A stretch of 25,690 nt of DNA from an uncultured Lachnospiraceae bacterium (GCA_900549995.1 URQQ01000055.1:1-25690), one strand, 5' to 3'; positions 11,701 through 18,311 are shown, counted from the stretch's first letter. A program made the numbers and translations. Notes: generated from the sequence alone by a model not told the origin.

Positions 11701-14700
11701 TTCCGGGGAATCCAGAATTTGCAGCGGTAGATTCAAAAGACGGGAAACTGCCGGTGATTGTACTTCAGGATCAGCCAATCGGGCTTGCATTTGTAAAACT
11801 AAGCGAAGAGCAAAAGGAACTTGACGGCGCAGTATTTACCGTGGCGGGAGTATTTGCAAAATTCCCGGAGGAAGATCAGGCACCGGAAGAGATTACAGCA
11901 GCAGCGGGTGAGTCCGGGAAGCTGACTGCACGCTTCATTGCAGGCAATACGTATACTGTAAAAGAGATCATAGAACCAGATGGATATGTCAAACTTGCGG
12001 GCGGGATTCAGATCAAGGCGGCGGATGACGGAACATTTACCATTTTATCCAATCCGGATCACGCGGCGGTATTATCCGCAGAAAAATACCAGCTTAAGAT
12101 TACGGACAGACAGACGAAATTCTTCCTTGATAAAATCAGTAATGAGCCAGGGGCAGATGGAAGTATAGTCCATATAAGGGATGCCGGACTGGAGATCAGA
12201 CAGAAGGACGGAAGTCCGGTCAAGGGAAGGACATGGACAAGTGATGGTGAGCACAAAGGTGAAATTACCGGGCTGAAAAAAGGAGAGTATCAGCTGGTGG
12301 AAACGAAGACGCCGTATGGATATGTGACGGCCGAACCGATTCTGTTTAAACTTCATGAGGATAACACAGTGACCCTGACTGGAAGTGAGGGAGGAGTAGA
12401 AAAAGACAGTGACGGAAACGCTGTGATTGTCATGACAGATACGGTGATCCGTGCACAGGCAGAGCTTACAAAAACAAGGATTGATCTGGATGGAAAAACA
12501 GAAACGGCGCTCGAAGGGGCAGCGTTTGATCTGTACAGACAGGAAGGGGAGAACCCGGATTCAGATAAGGATACGCTGATTGCACGGGATCTGTTGACAG
12601 GAGATGACGGAACGTGGACAACAAAAGGAAATGAAACTGTCCGTGTGGATAACCCTGCTGAGACGTTGGCAAAGGGGCTGACGGAGGGAAAATATTACTT
12701 CCGTGAGACAATGGCTCCGAAGTCCGCATGGCTTGATGCCAAGAATCAGATCTGGACATTTGGTGTCGGCTCAGATGAGCATCAAAGTACAGTAGAAACA
12801 GCGGCAAAAAATCAGGCATTCCAAGCCAATGCAGTATTGAAGAAGGTGGATCAGACAAGCAAAGAGGCGTTAGGCAAAGTTGAATTTACATTACTTGAAA
12901 AGTCTGAGGACGGCCAATGGGATGTGAAGGAGACGAGGAAGACAGATGAGAAAGGGGAGGTTCATTTTACCCTGTATGAAAAAGGAGAGTACCAAATTAC
13001 AGAGACTGGTACAGCCGCAGGATACCAGCTTGCTCAGGATAAAGCATACACAGCAGAGTTCACAGTGGATGACAGGGCATATGGAAAGACACTGGAATTA
13101 AAAGAAGATATTTCGGCCGAAGAACAGGAGATTTTTAAACCGGCAGTGGCAAATGCGCTGTATGCAGATGGTGTGATCGCGAACGAGAGAATTCCTGGAA
13201 TATTAAAACTTTCAAAGGCAGATGGAGAAGATCAGACAAGCCTTGATGGAGTCACATTCTCCCTGTACCAGAAGAAAGAAAAGAGTTACAGTAAAATCGG
13301 CGAATTTCTCACCGGAAGCCGTAATGTAAAGGCATCAGACGGTACCTGGGATCAGGAGACGGCAGAACAGGGAACACTGACGATCGAAGGGCTTGACTGG
13401 GGAGAATATTATATCCAGGAGAGTGAGTCACAGTCAGGTTATATTTTAAGCGACGAGAAATATGAGTTCACAGTCGGAAGACTTGATCAGGAGGTGATAC
13501 TCAGCGTAGATAAGGGAACAATTGAAAATGCAAGGACAAGAGTTTATTTCTATAAATCAGGACGCGTGATGGAAGACTGTGCGGACGGAACACTTGACGG
13601 GGTACCGGATGCCGGTTACAGTATACCTCTTGCCGGAAGCGAATTCACTGCGTACACAGAGAAAGAATGTAAGAATGCAGTGATGACGGCAGTCAGTGAC
13701 AATGATGGAAGAGTAGAATTTGTAAAACTTCCGGGTGATGCTGTCTATTATATCCGTGAGACAAAGGCTTCGGATGGATATCTGTTAAATGAAGAAGTGT
13801 TCAGGGCAGTATTGGATGATCACGGTCAGTATGTGAGCTTTACGTCAGCTGACGGCAGTGAAATTGCAGATCTGAATGTAGTCAATGATGTGAAACGGAC
13901 AGACATTGTGCTGAAAAAGGTATCGGAGCAGGATCCATCGAATACGATTCCGGGTTCTGTATATGGATTGTATAAAAGAACGGAACAGATTCCAAAAGAA
14001 GAGATGCGCCTTTCAAGAGCGGCAGTGTATACCGCATCTTCCCAGGATGAATGGACACTGATTGCCAAAGCGACGACAGATAAAGATGGAATCCTGACAT
14101 TTGCAGGCGTATTGATGAATACCGAGTATATGATCCGTGAACTAAAGGAGCCGGATGGAAGTCATATCTCCAAACAGCCGGTGACGATTACATTCGGAGT
14201 GGATGAAAATGGCAATACAGTCATAACAGAGATTTCGGACGGCGGAAAAACGGCGGAGGTTGATCCGGTGACCGGGGAAATTATCTGGCATGAACCTTCC
14301 ATCGTGTTGGAATTTGCGAAAAAGGATACCGATGGAAAACTTCTTGGAGGTGCAGAACTGAAACTTGTGGATGCGGATGGGAATATGGTGGATCGATGGA
14401 CATCCTCTGGGAAAGAGCCACATGTTATCTATGGAGATCAGATGGATGGGAAAATTGCCGCAGACAGGGAGTACACTCTGATAGAGGAGAAAGCCCCGGA
14501 AGGTTACCTGACAGCTGAGCCGGTGACATTTACTGTTGAAACAAAAGCGACAGGACCTATGGAGGGATTTGTCCAGACAATCGAAATGATTGATGAGAAG
14601 ATTCCGGTCAAACCGGAGGAACCAAAGCCGGAGGATCCGAAACCGAAAGACCCATTAAAACCAATGGATCATGGAGGTTTGGCGCTTCAGCCGAAAGATC

Positions 14701-14855
14701 CGGTACAGACTCCGGCAGATCAGGGCGGGACAAAGGCTGCTAAAAGCGTTCAGACAGGTGATCAGGACAGCATTGCAGTATACGTAATCCTTATGATCGG
14801 GGCTGCCCTGGCAGCAGGCGGATTCATTGCGAAACGCAGAAGAAAAACAAAATAG
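2754..14855 (+). CDS. Giant cell-wall-anchored surface protein with about 20 Cna-B/SpaA repeats
   Basis: This 4,033-residue secreted protein is probably an adhesin or a wall-spanning stalk. A lysine/arginine-rich signal peptide ends about residue 34 (VVQA|ED). Residues 45-110 and 275-325 are Glu/Pro-rich and disordered-looking. Residues about 111-275 and 345-540 look like globular beta domains that I cannot name; a Gly-rich linker (GGGTGGT) follows. Residues about 550-1385 hold several domains resembling the collagen-binding/SdrD-type adhesin fold (repeated 'W-x-V-D/N' and 'V-x-T-D' strands). From about 1391 to 3950 there are about 20 Cna-B/SpaA-like repeats, each with a K-x-D-like start, an E in LKETKAPDGY-type motifs and a terminal N or D, as in isopeptide-forming domains. 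A Pro/Lys-rich wall segment, the sorting signal VQTGD (3999-4003), a membrane helix and the basic tail KRRRKTK end the protein. No sortase gene is in this window. The start has GGAAGGA about 7 nt upstream. The reading frame is intact over 12.1 kb. Confidence 0.93.
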   Translation: MRKKKRYRKIKSLLAGMMAMLLLLQIPLGYVVQAEDTVAFESSGENMKNLKEPGTELEESGGQPDEEPALTEPEAEKKEPEVQPEGEAEQKPQAEEAAREPIDWSADADAMKISLEKITAGETAAAEPELQNEVFDLSAADISQGIRFEVSVELQGLPEDGKILAQDTVTLSLPAEQWNLTDVDEPVPLYTYGREDYESAGMDAAKSAEIGSYVIRANELKITFNEAVQELPAFFSVLSFEGTLQEGIQEAELPMALQPDRQVKVILPKAPEEEKTDSEGQGQPEEVKENQAEVNKEEPEAAADQKEPAPGTESKEESGQPEEKTGIRERIGSLFRKAANVFNNDAREVDKEYYQNAVKSKHIFTGGELPDGFDTVKLTVQSREGGYSKNEPEAYVNMAYSVFMDEDFLFLKSEEFMRMTSFPKQGSLSDEEWLAKVKLWLDGQNGETVPALVYTYDLGELFTGYSQEKKELYNAGNDTEMIGEYEIENGVLKVTMNSLLYFMNDITFSFNFDAALDTSRLGDDPQEVVVGNDGKLIHQSSGTAGGGTGGTDTPDYVLEKEAPVKVSDTTITYHLTVSAKDKKYLNGKLLTDAMPQASYGGKNYKLKVVSLMRKGASGSFDQKVDYTLDSEGGISYQFEALNKEQTNQVKEAEFELVLELDETSYQNMITQGNIKLSFTNQASLQEKGNTDPAAVSEAVPTKMEMSFIGKQGKEANLEGTRYAWTVDLNTKLSSMKAGYGFLVDTICETDHTYDMEHGVEITADGRKAQVLHPEKKTVNSPVAWEDLTAENLHDMMAENGITDAFYYVYDVTDTDGNKIANPFYGQGSDTSEFVQRAVLVIPFDQYRGPKEDGTSRAVTMKYLTDLNRHGLDSKTYLDILAAHPEYTQEIKNQVNLLWENEGGTGPGPVPQDEVDFGKRVDTDIDAVHKEGVSYNPAAKMAEWAVDVNKLGISLENVVLTDRLTDDQGNYIYDADKIKITYYRYYNGNHSADESGNLEMLAKEPAGDELNSAFGYRVEADGNLKIYLGDLSGDGTSGYLFYKLSIQMPVTDEGILSSQSNDQYRSNQIALSAIHGGVPYSGSSEADLAMPNTLIEKSAEEAYDYKTHKLGWSITVNPEKVNIQKAVVTDTVQPGFTYGGLTAVEKNGASDSAMFEKLKGQSASGQKIAWNMGDIGENTYTLRFTTEASEEWRNNNLICPTDAQGNLTTDSSVEVPNHVKLEGMVNGTRQITNAEADAAHTIEKIPLSKKGTLDEDTGEIKWTILVNQDQYNLSGMYLTEKLTSVHELDPDSVKIVTIDKDGKETADDTGALTDLDVSGFTYTFPDNKGDNYQMYKLIFSTYLTEEAEASDASISNQVYLKDKAGDYEEVSKPDDGGFHGGFDFANAASASKRPKIALRKVSSNSIDPDGDKEGSLGLSAEFSLSGYKYQYDSVNKKLTVLDSSPVSKYDKTRIVEGGDASFLNINPSDDIIYVLTEEEALDGYEKMTAKPEFLYFPRSQSTDISGDVETVSYKANEYTSEYKRIEPDSYKNGGVPETVTVTNTPADMEFEFTKLQVKQSSYENSQTNQTKEYEPSKSVIFKAEPQGSLSGKVKTRYAKSDADGKLKFENLDPGDYRLTEISSEDNIVSGGTVMLHIGFTKENGYEYTFSRPTGGISIDETDTTVLKDELLTGSFAFTKYVQYVDKAAGTEASKEALEGISFYLEGKTKGSTGQKNFYMTVSSGADGKVEFRNIPAGSYTVYENPAKGYTEYQGTAQPVPVYTVEVSDVPTSAKLGEYEGTTYYGKKAEAEVTVTRTGTDSKTEVHNTAVKGSISLTKILSEDVLSALHQSAASGAQFGLYRKIGTKEETSPVYKGITEDDGSLTFADVEYGNYILKEMKAPDGYDNSRLAAPVEITREMLAVGFDSAEKPEKFTYQITGAIENSLYKTQVPFVKKDSDGNVLAGIEFSLYRRNTGAIGSDGAGFTASVDAAVHDYWAYAPMKSVTSSVDGTFCLDGIPYGDYLMIETNEPADLQDGHSKEALHISITESEVKVIENEDFAKDAQGDCYRDVDLQNDQKWVEVEKEDGNYKIVNQRKYAYVQLYKTAGESAGGIVTADTSARLAGARFEILKGGNHYLTVESDGNGRIVPVTSGEHEGSYEDLDHRGSYRRLFYDDTYQIREVKAPEGYKINGTAVNFVISEDTTGHEGSAWISLNESDHNVIYTKSGGRLPEIENAAVVNERQRGTFTLQKEDLDGNVKTGALFGIYSQDKLIAVMKETGAADQRYHAANEDLDGNRLDARNADNLAYLHFNGTEYAVLPGTYQLKEITAPEGYEVAGDVTLSITEKPDQSGVDVAVSGNDRADIDADCNITLRDEPIEVNIKKTGPNGENLTGAEFAVTGKFSDKTEGTKTFADAASGQLVAGNEYLLKETKAPDGYILSAESIRFTVEKNGTLTITDGKNTAEIDSTKKDTIVFKDDPIDITLKKIDGFDQATLISGVSFILKDQSDGSESGPFTTGADGTLKIPGLVGGHMYTLKETNAPDHYAAGQEISFKVETDGTLSGITAGGSTDEKKTTLIVENKPVNASVRLKKVDAVDGSGIGETSFRLTKEGEPAGIIYKTQSEAGKAEHLTASGQKEEISLQKGELFITGLEKGKYTLEETEANDNYEMGTNPFTYTFTVDDSWGSGKILEIQPPVPNERKTGTVELTKKGQPDQNETFIPLSGAEFTLYYAADDSEVKDADGQVVKAVTDNDGLAKITDLAWNTYYLKETKAPDGYVAEEEKLAFTIGYGELAKAFSQVSGGSDVVNKATVFTIRKTDLNGNGLTGAQFTMTGRFADSSDAETVRTYDMSAVSSLTVYRELIAGETYKLKEIKAPDGYELSKDLTVTISKDGKISVNGTETSENVIQVKDEKIETGLRKTDPDGNTLSGGIYTVRPAQGSRFAGESQDSLTVTEETMKEVLSGKLLAENQYVLKETKAPDGYELAGEVIFQADEIGKITLPGNPEFAAVDSKDGKLPVIVLQDQPIGLAFVKLSEEQKELDGAVFTVAGVFAKFPEEDQAPEEITAAAGESGKLTARFIAGNTYTVKEIIEPDGYVKLAGGIQIKAADDGTFTILSNPDHAAVLSAEKYQLKITDRQTKFFLDKISNEPGADGSIVHIRDAGLEIRQKDGSPVKGRTWTSDGEHKGEITGLKKGEYQLVETKTPYGYVTAEPILFKLHEDNTVTLTGSEGGVEKDSDGNAVIVMTDTVIRAQAELTKTRIDLDGKTETALEGAAFDLYRQEGENPDSDKDTLIARDLLTGDDGTWTTKGNETVRVDNPAETLAKGLTEGKYYFRETMAPKSAWLDAKNQIWTFGVGSDEHQSTVETAAKNQAFQANAVLKKVDQTSKEALGKVEFTLLEKSEDGQWDVKETRKTDEKGEVHFTLYEKGEYQITETGTAAGYQLAQDKAYTAEFTVDDRAYGKTLELKEDISAEEQEIFKPAVANALYADGVIANERIPGILKLSKADGEDQTSLDGVTFSLYQKKEKSYSKIGEFLTGSRNVKASDGTWDQETAEQGTLTIEGLDWGEYYIQESESQSGYILSDEKYEFTVGRLDQEVILSVDKGTIENARTRVYFYKSGRVMEDCADGTLDGVPDAGYSIPLAGSEFTAYTEKECKNAVMTAVSDNDGRVEFVKLPGDAVYYIRETKASDGYLLNEEVFRAVLDDHGQYVSFTSADGSEIADLNVVNDVKRTDIVLKKVSEQDPSNTIPGSVYGLYKRTEQIPKEEMRLSRAAVYTASSQDEWTLIAKATTDKDGILTFAGVLMNTEYMIRELKEPDGSHISKQPVTITFGVDENGNTVITEISDGGKTAEVDPVTGEIIWHEPSIVLEFAKKDTDGKLLGGAELKLVDADGNMVDRWTSSGKEPHVIYGDQMDGKIAADREYTLIEEKAPEGYLTAEPVTFTVETKATGPMEGFVQTIEMIDEKIPVKPEEPKPEDPKPKDPLKPMDHGGLALQPKDPVQTPADQGGTKAAKSVQTGDQDSIAVYVILMIGAALAAGGFIAKRRRKTK

Positions 14856-14875
14856 AACAGTAAATATGGTGTGAA

Positions 14876-14915
14876 AAGGCCGCCCGGTGCAGATGAATCT
14901 GTTTCGGGCGGCCTT
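14876..14915. terminator. Convergent terminator between adhesin and ABC permease
   Basis: AAGGCCGCCCG (14876-14886) and CGGGCGGCCTT (14905-14915) form a perfect 11-bp GC-rich stem. The loop contains a smaller CAGAT/ATCTG stem. The minus-strand product ends in CCTTTTC, which suits termination of the ABC operon; the T-run on the plus strand is shorter. It lies between two convergent genes and probably serves both. Confidence 0.8.
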
Positions 14916-14923
14916 ACATGTGA

Positions 14924-16498
14924 TTACTGTCTCAGTTTAAATGTCTTTGGCGCAAGACGGTATGCCAGAATTAAGGCTGCGGCAGTATAAAGGACGCAGA
15001 AGAGTGAAACTGCAATCCCGAAAAAGATCGTCGGCACTTTCTTACCGATCGCAATATAGCAGACGATGTAGGTAATGTAATTTACAATGCCGTAAAGTGC
15101 GCTTTTAGATTCCATTGCGACATTATATGGCTGTAGCAGATAGTACATCACAAGTGTATGTACGGAGAAAAATACGGACATTGCCAGAATGGACACAAAC
15201 AATACAACGTAATTCACCCAGTTATCGGTTCCGCCGGATATATAGAGCAGAAGAGGAAGCCCCACGGCAATGACGGAGGCAGGCATCAGATTGATCCTGG
15301 TGATATATTTCAGCCGTTCGGCAAACAGGGCGATAATCGCCTGAGGCTGCCGGTAAAAGCGGTAGGTCAGCATACTCTGGTCACAATTCATGAAGAGTGC
15401 CATTGTGATTCCCCTTCCCCGGTTAATCAGATACATGATGAAGAGGAAATAGGGAAGGAATGTCAGCATCATCCCGTTGATACGCATACGGATGTCCGGA
15501 ACTGTGAGGCAGGCGAAGACCGCCGCGCAAAGGATGATCAGTGAGACACAGGTGATTTTTACAGCTGTCCTGGTCAACATTTTGGAATGACGCTTCATAA
15601 ACAGTTCATTGAAATATTTATAACCGCTCTGGCTGCTCGTCTGACTCAGATCCGCTGTGATCTTCTTTTTATAGTTGTCTTTGACGGCCTGCATGGAGGT
15701 TGACTGGTTCATGGCAAAGTTCTGCGGCGTGAGCAGGACGCGGTAGACGGCCCGGTATTCCTGAAAATGCATGATATAGACCAGGCAGAAGATTCCTCCG
15801 GCCATCACCGCCACAGAGATCCCAAGGAAAACAGCTTCGTTCATCGCATATCCAAAAAACGGAGGAGCGTAGGCAGCAATGATGGCTGCAGCAACGCCGA
15901 TCCAGACAACAGCGGTGGGCAGATTCTCATTCTTGACATTTTCACCTTCCCGGCTGTCATGCAGGGTGTAAGCAGTGATGATCAGTTTTACTCCGCACAC
16001 GAAGAAAGGCATGGCGGCGCAAGAGAGTATGGAAACCCCGGCAAGGTGTCCGAAGATAAGTGTAAACGGCAGAAATCCGACGATGATCTTCAGAAGGAAG
16101 TAATAATAATTCGTCAGGGTGTACTCTTTTGCATCCATACGCATCAGAAACATGGCGTAGTATTTATCCTTCGTAGGATTAAAAATATGGGTGTTCAAAA
16201 AGCCCCCGGCAATCGTCAGGAAAAAGAAAACATGTACAAAAGTATTCTCTGCAGTGCTTTTCATAAGTGAAACGGACAGGAACACCATCAAAAGGATATA
16301 AATCAGTTTTCCAAGAAATATGGAACAAAGCTCCAGAAGGAAACTGATGACATTGGCAAATGTTTTCAGAGTCCTGCTCGCGTAGAGAGAATCTGGGAGC
16401 AGTCTCTTCACAAGAGGAATGGACTTCAGGGAGTAGATGATGGTATTGGTCTTGTAGGCATTGCGGAGTTTAAAGGAATGTATGAATGTCTCAATCAT
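14924..16498 (-). CDS. ABC transporter permease
   Basis: This is a 524-residue integral membrane protein when started at the ATG at 16498. It has about ten or more hydrophobic segments spread along its length and no ATP-binding motif. I chose this start because it overlaps the ATPase stop by a few bases, as is usual for translationally coupled ABC genes, with GGGGTG about 6 nt upstream. An ATG two codons earlier (16504) is also possible. The open frame continues upstream to an ATG at 16585, but that would put 29 non-hydrophobic residues inside the ATPase gene and is unlikely. Together with the ATPase it forms a two-gene exporter of unknown substrate. The stop lies 9 nt from the convergent terminator. 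Confidence 0.85.
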   Translation of the reverse strand: MIETFIHSFKLRNAYKTNTIIYSLKSIPLVKRLLPDSLYASRTLKTFANVISFLLELCSIFLGKLIYILLMVFLSVSLMKSTAENTFVHVFFFLTIAGGFLNTHIFNPTKDKYYAMFLMRMDAKEYTLTNYYYFLLKIIVGFLPFTLIFGHLAGVSILSCAAMPFFVCGVKLIITAYTLHDSREGENVKNENLPTAVVWIGVAAAIIAAYAPPFFGYAMNEAVFLGISVAVMAGGIFCLVYIMHFQEYRAVYRVLLTPQNFAMNQSTSMQAVKDNYKKKITADLSQTSSQSGYKYFNELFMKRHSKMLTRTAVKITCVSLIILCAAVFACLTVPDIRMRINGMMLTFLPYFLFIMYLINRGRGITMALFMNCDQSMLTYRFYRQPQAIIALFAERLKYITRINLMPASVIAVGLPLLLYISGGTDNWVNYVVLFVSILAMSVFFSVHTLVMYYLLQPYNVAMESKSALYGIVNYITYIVCYIAIGKKVPTIFFGIAVSLFCVLYTAAALILAYRLAPKTFKLRQ

Positions 16499-17198
16499 TG
16501 TCATCACCCCGCAGTGCCGCGATAATTTTATCCTTAAAGGCATGGTCATCGAGGGATTCTTTCTCAATTTCTTCCAGGACACCATGGTTCAAAATGACGA
16601 TTTTATCACACAGATCCAGTGCCAGTTCCATAATGTGGGTAGAAAAAATGATGATATGGTCTTTTTTCATCTGCCTGAGAAGCTGCTTCATCTCATCGGC
16701 AACTACGACATCAAAAGAAGTCAAAGGTTCATCCAGAAGGAGAATTCCGGGATTGGCGATGAAATTGACAAGCATCTGCATTTTATTTTTCATACCATGG
16801 GAATAGTCTTTTAAAAGCTTATCCCTGTCTTCGGGCGCAATCTTCATAGATTCGAAATACTCATCGAGTGATCTCGGAACCATAATTTTATCTTTGTTAA
16901 TGTCCGTGAAAAATTTCAGAAATTCGCGTCCGGTCAGAAACTCAGGGACAACAGGAGTTGAGAGAACATAACCGATATCCTCGGATGTCAGGGGACGTCT
17001 CTGTTCATTATCCTCAAGTTCACAGGTACCGCTGTCAGCTTTGATATCTTCGTTAATACAGTTGAAAAATGTAGTTTTCCCTGCGCCGTTTCTTCCGAGC
17101 AGTCCGTAGATTTTACCTTCTTCAAATGTAAATGATGCTCCGCATAAAACTTTTTTTGAGTCGAAATCCTTTTTTAGGTCATGAATTATCAGTTTCAT
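16491..17198 (-). CDS. ABC transporter ATP-binding protein
   Basis: This is a 235-residue single-domain ATPase. Walker A is GRNGAGKT at residues 35-42, the signature motif is the variant YSHGM at 132-136, Walker B is ILLLDEP ending with D156-E157, and the H-loop is FSTHIME with H188. The size and the unusual signature (SHGM in place of SGGQ) fit the exporter-type ATPases paired with one large permease. AAAGGAG lies 7 nt before the ATG. The 3' end overlaps the permease start, so the two proteins are made together. Substrate is unknown; there is no GntR or other regulator next to the operon. Confidence 0.92.
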   Translation of the reverse strand: MKLIIHDLKKDFDSKKVLCGASFTFEEGKIYGLLGRNGAGKTTFFNCINEDIKADSGTCELEDNEQRRPLTSEDIGYVLSTPVVPEFLTGREFLKFFTDINKDKIMVPRSLDEYFESMKIAPEDRDKLLKDYSHGMKNKMQMLVNFIANPGILLLDEPLTSFDVVVADEMKQLLRQMKKDHIIIFSTHIMELALDLCDKIVILNHGVLEEIEKESLDDHAFKDKIIAALRGDDND

Positions 17199-17263
17199 TG
17201 ATTGGCTCCTTTCGAGGGGTGCATTTGCGTGTAACGGTATAGTTTATCAACATCATAGCATAT

Positions 17264-17305
17264 TTATAGTATAAAATCTTGATGTTTTATTATAATTATA
17301 GTATA
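17264..17305. repeat. Two 10-bp direct repeats upstream of the ABC operon
   Basis: On the minus strand TATACTATAA occurs at 17305-17296 and again at 17273-17264. The starts are 32 bp apart, close to three helical turns, so a dimeric regulator could bind both on one DNA face. The upstream copy overlaps the -10 box of the antisense RNA promoter. The region is AT-rich, so chance cannot be excluded. Confidence 0.3.
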
Positions 17306-17307
17306 GT
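17279..17307 (+). promoter_or_regulatory. Promoter of the putative antitoxin RNA
   Basis: TTGATG (17279-17284) and TATAGT (17302-17307) are separated by 17 nt on the plus strand. Transcription would start near 17314 and reach the hairpin terminator at 17370-17408. There is no coding frame of interest in between, which fits a small RNA gene. Confidence 0.55.
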
Positions 17308-17313
17308 AAAAGC

Positions 17314-17408
17314 ATAAAAGGGAAACCGGAAGCGGTTTACCCACACAATTTGTTAAACAGTTATACAACAGCCGTCACTATTGGTAGTAGTGGCGGCTAT
17401 TTTCTTTT
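17314..17408 (+). ncRNA. Putative type I antitoxin RNA
   Basis: A transcript of about 95 nt is bounded by the 17279-17307 promoter and a hairpin followed by ATTTTCTTTT. Its 5' part folds as AAACCG (17323-17328) with CGGTTT (17333-17338), extended by GGG/CCC. Its 3' part is antisense to the last codons, the stop and the 3' untranslated region of the small toxin gene on the other strand. This convergent, 3'-overlapping arrangement is known from txpA/RatA-like systems. The ends are predicted from promoter and terminator only. Confidence 0.5.
17370..17408 (+). terminator. Terminator of the antitoxin RNA, overlapping the toxin 3' end
   Basis: Arms 17370-17380 and 17388-17398 pair at 11 positions, one being a U-G wobble that forms only in plus-strand RNA, with a 7-nt loop. 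ATTTTCTTTT follows on the plus strand. The stem also contains the toxin stop codon on the opposite strand and may help to end the toxin mRNA. Confidence 0.7.
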
Positions 17409-17489
17409 GTCCTTGAAAATCTGGTAACACAGACCAACAAGGGCAACTATGAGTATACTAAACTGAATCAGGTCAGAATATGTAACCAC
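17397..17489 (-). CDS. Putative type I toxin, holin-like membrane peptide
   Basis: This 30-residue peptide starts at GTG (17489-17487), 8 nt after a strong AAAGGAGG. It reads MVTYSDLIQF, then a single hydrophobic helix (about residues 8-24), and ends in the basic tail FKDKRK. Short N-terminal polar part, one membrane helix and a Lys/Arg tail match the holin-like type I toxins of Firmicutes (Hol_Tox-type; similar in plan to TxpA and Fst). An upstream in-frame ATG at 17585 exists, but the extra residues are not hydrophobic or conserved-looking, lie ahead of the ribosome site and mostly precede the predicted mRNA start, so I reject it. The gene has its own promoter and a convergent antisense RNA. 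Function is inferred from shape and context. Confidence 0.7.
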   Translation of the reverse strand: MVTYSDLIQFSILIVALVGLCYQIFKDKRK

Positions 17490-17575
17490 ATAGGCACCCT
17501 CCTTTCTTATATCTGGAGGGTGTTGAACCCTCCGAAAAGAAGGTAAGCCGCCTCGCTTTGGTTTCCCATGCGCAA

Positions 17576-17604
17576 ATTGTAGCATATCATTATTTAACTC
17601 TCAA
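17576..17604 (-). promoter_or_regulatory. Promoter of the small toxin gene
   Basis: TTGAGA (17604-17599) and TACAAT (17581-17576) are 17 nt apart on the minus strand, giving five of six matches in each box. The mRNA would start near 17569 and have a leader of about 80 nt before the GTG start. A long, structured leader is usual for type I toxin mRNAs. Confidence 0.65.
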
Positions 17605-17751
17605 TACTTTTTTGCTTTGCTGGCTCAGAGGTTGTAAGCTTTCATGTCAGTATCTTCAAGTATAAGTTTTTCCCAACAGAGAACACCAAAAGGCATGAAA
17701 TAAAAAACCCCCACATAAAATGAGATAAGGAATAAAAGGACAGGAACAGGA

Positions 17752-18279
17752 ATGCGTATTTTACTGTATCTTACAGATTTTATTGTACCGTTTATTATTA
17801 TAAGTATTGTTACATATGGAATCTTAATGAAGGTTAATGTATATGATGAGTTTATCAGAGGCGCCAGAAGCGGTTTTCTTACCGTAATTAAAATTATGCC
17901 GACACTGATCGGGCTGATGGCGGGGGTTGGAATCTTACGGGCGTCAGGTTTTCTGGATTTTCTGGCAAGGGGATTGTCCCATATTACGGCTTATCTGGGC
18001 TTTCCAGGCCAGCTTGTTCCGCTGGCCATTGTGAGGATGTTCTCTTCGTCAGCAGCAACAGGGCTGGTTCTTGATATCTTTAAAGAATATGGGACAGATT
18101 CACGGATCGGATTGATTGCATCGATTATGATGAGTTGTACGGAGACGATTTTCTATACCATGTCTGTGTACTTTATGACTGCAAAAGTAAAGAAAACACG
18201 ATACACACTGGCAGGAGCGCTGATTGCAACAGGAGCCGGGATTGCAGCCAGTGTGTGGCTGGCAGGAATGATGCTCTAA
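17752..18279 (+). CDS. spmB: Spore maturation protein B
   Basis: This 175-residue membrane protein of the SpmB family (nucleoside-recognition/gate fold) has the usual family length. Hydrophobic segments lie near residues 5-28, 45-65, 80-100, 120-145 and 155-174. The conserved stretches GILRASGFLDF, the VRMFSSSAATG region and MMSCTETIFYT are those I associate with SpmB. In Bacillus subtilis SpmA and SpmB act together in spore core dehydration and heat resistance. Here no spmA precedes it: the upstream 150 bp carry no coding frame. An AGGA-rich site lies just before the ATG. After the stop there is a ribosome-site-like GAGGAG followed by only nine codons. It suggests that the organism forms spores. 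Confidence 0.9.
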   Translation: MRILLYLTDFIVPFIIISIVTYGILMKVNVYDEFIRGARSGFLTVIKIMPTLIGLMAGVGILRASGFLDFLARGLSHITAYLGFPGQLVPLAIVRMFSSSAATGLVLDIFKEYGTDSRIGLIASIMMSCTETIFYTMSVYFMTAKVKKTRYTLAGALIATGAGIAASVWLAGMML

Positions 18280-18311
18280 AGAGGAGAATGGTATGTATAT
18301 TTAATCTACAG

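Noticed and set aside
15158..16270. Plus-strand frames opposite the ABC permease
   Set aside because: They are charged, His-rich antisense frames of a hydrophobic membrane protein, the usual artefact.
16499..16585. Upstream start for the ABC permease at 16585
   Set aside because: It lies deep in the ATPase gene, adds a basic non-hydrophobic stretch and has no better ribosome site than the start at 16498.
17490..17585. 62-residue version of the small toxin starting at ATG 17585
   Set aside because: The strong AAAGGAGG and the hydrophobic peptide both indicate the GTG at 17489. The predicted promoter -10 box overlaps the ATG start region, so this ATG would lie upstream of the mRNA start.
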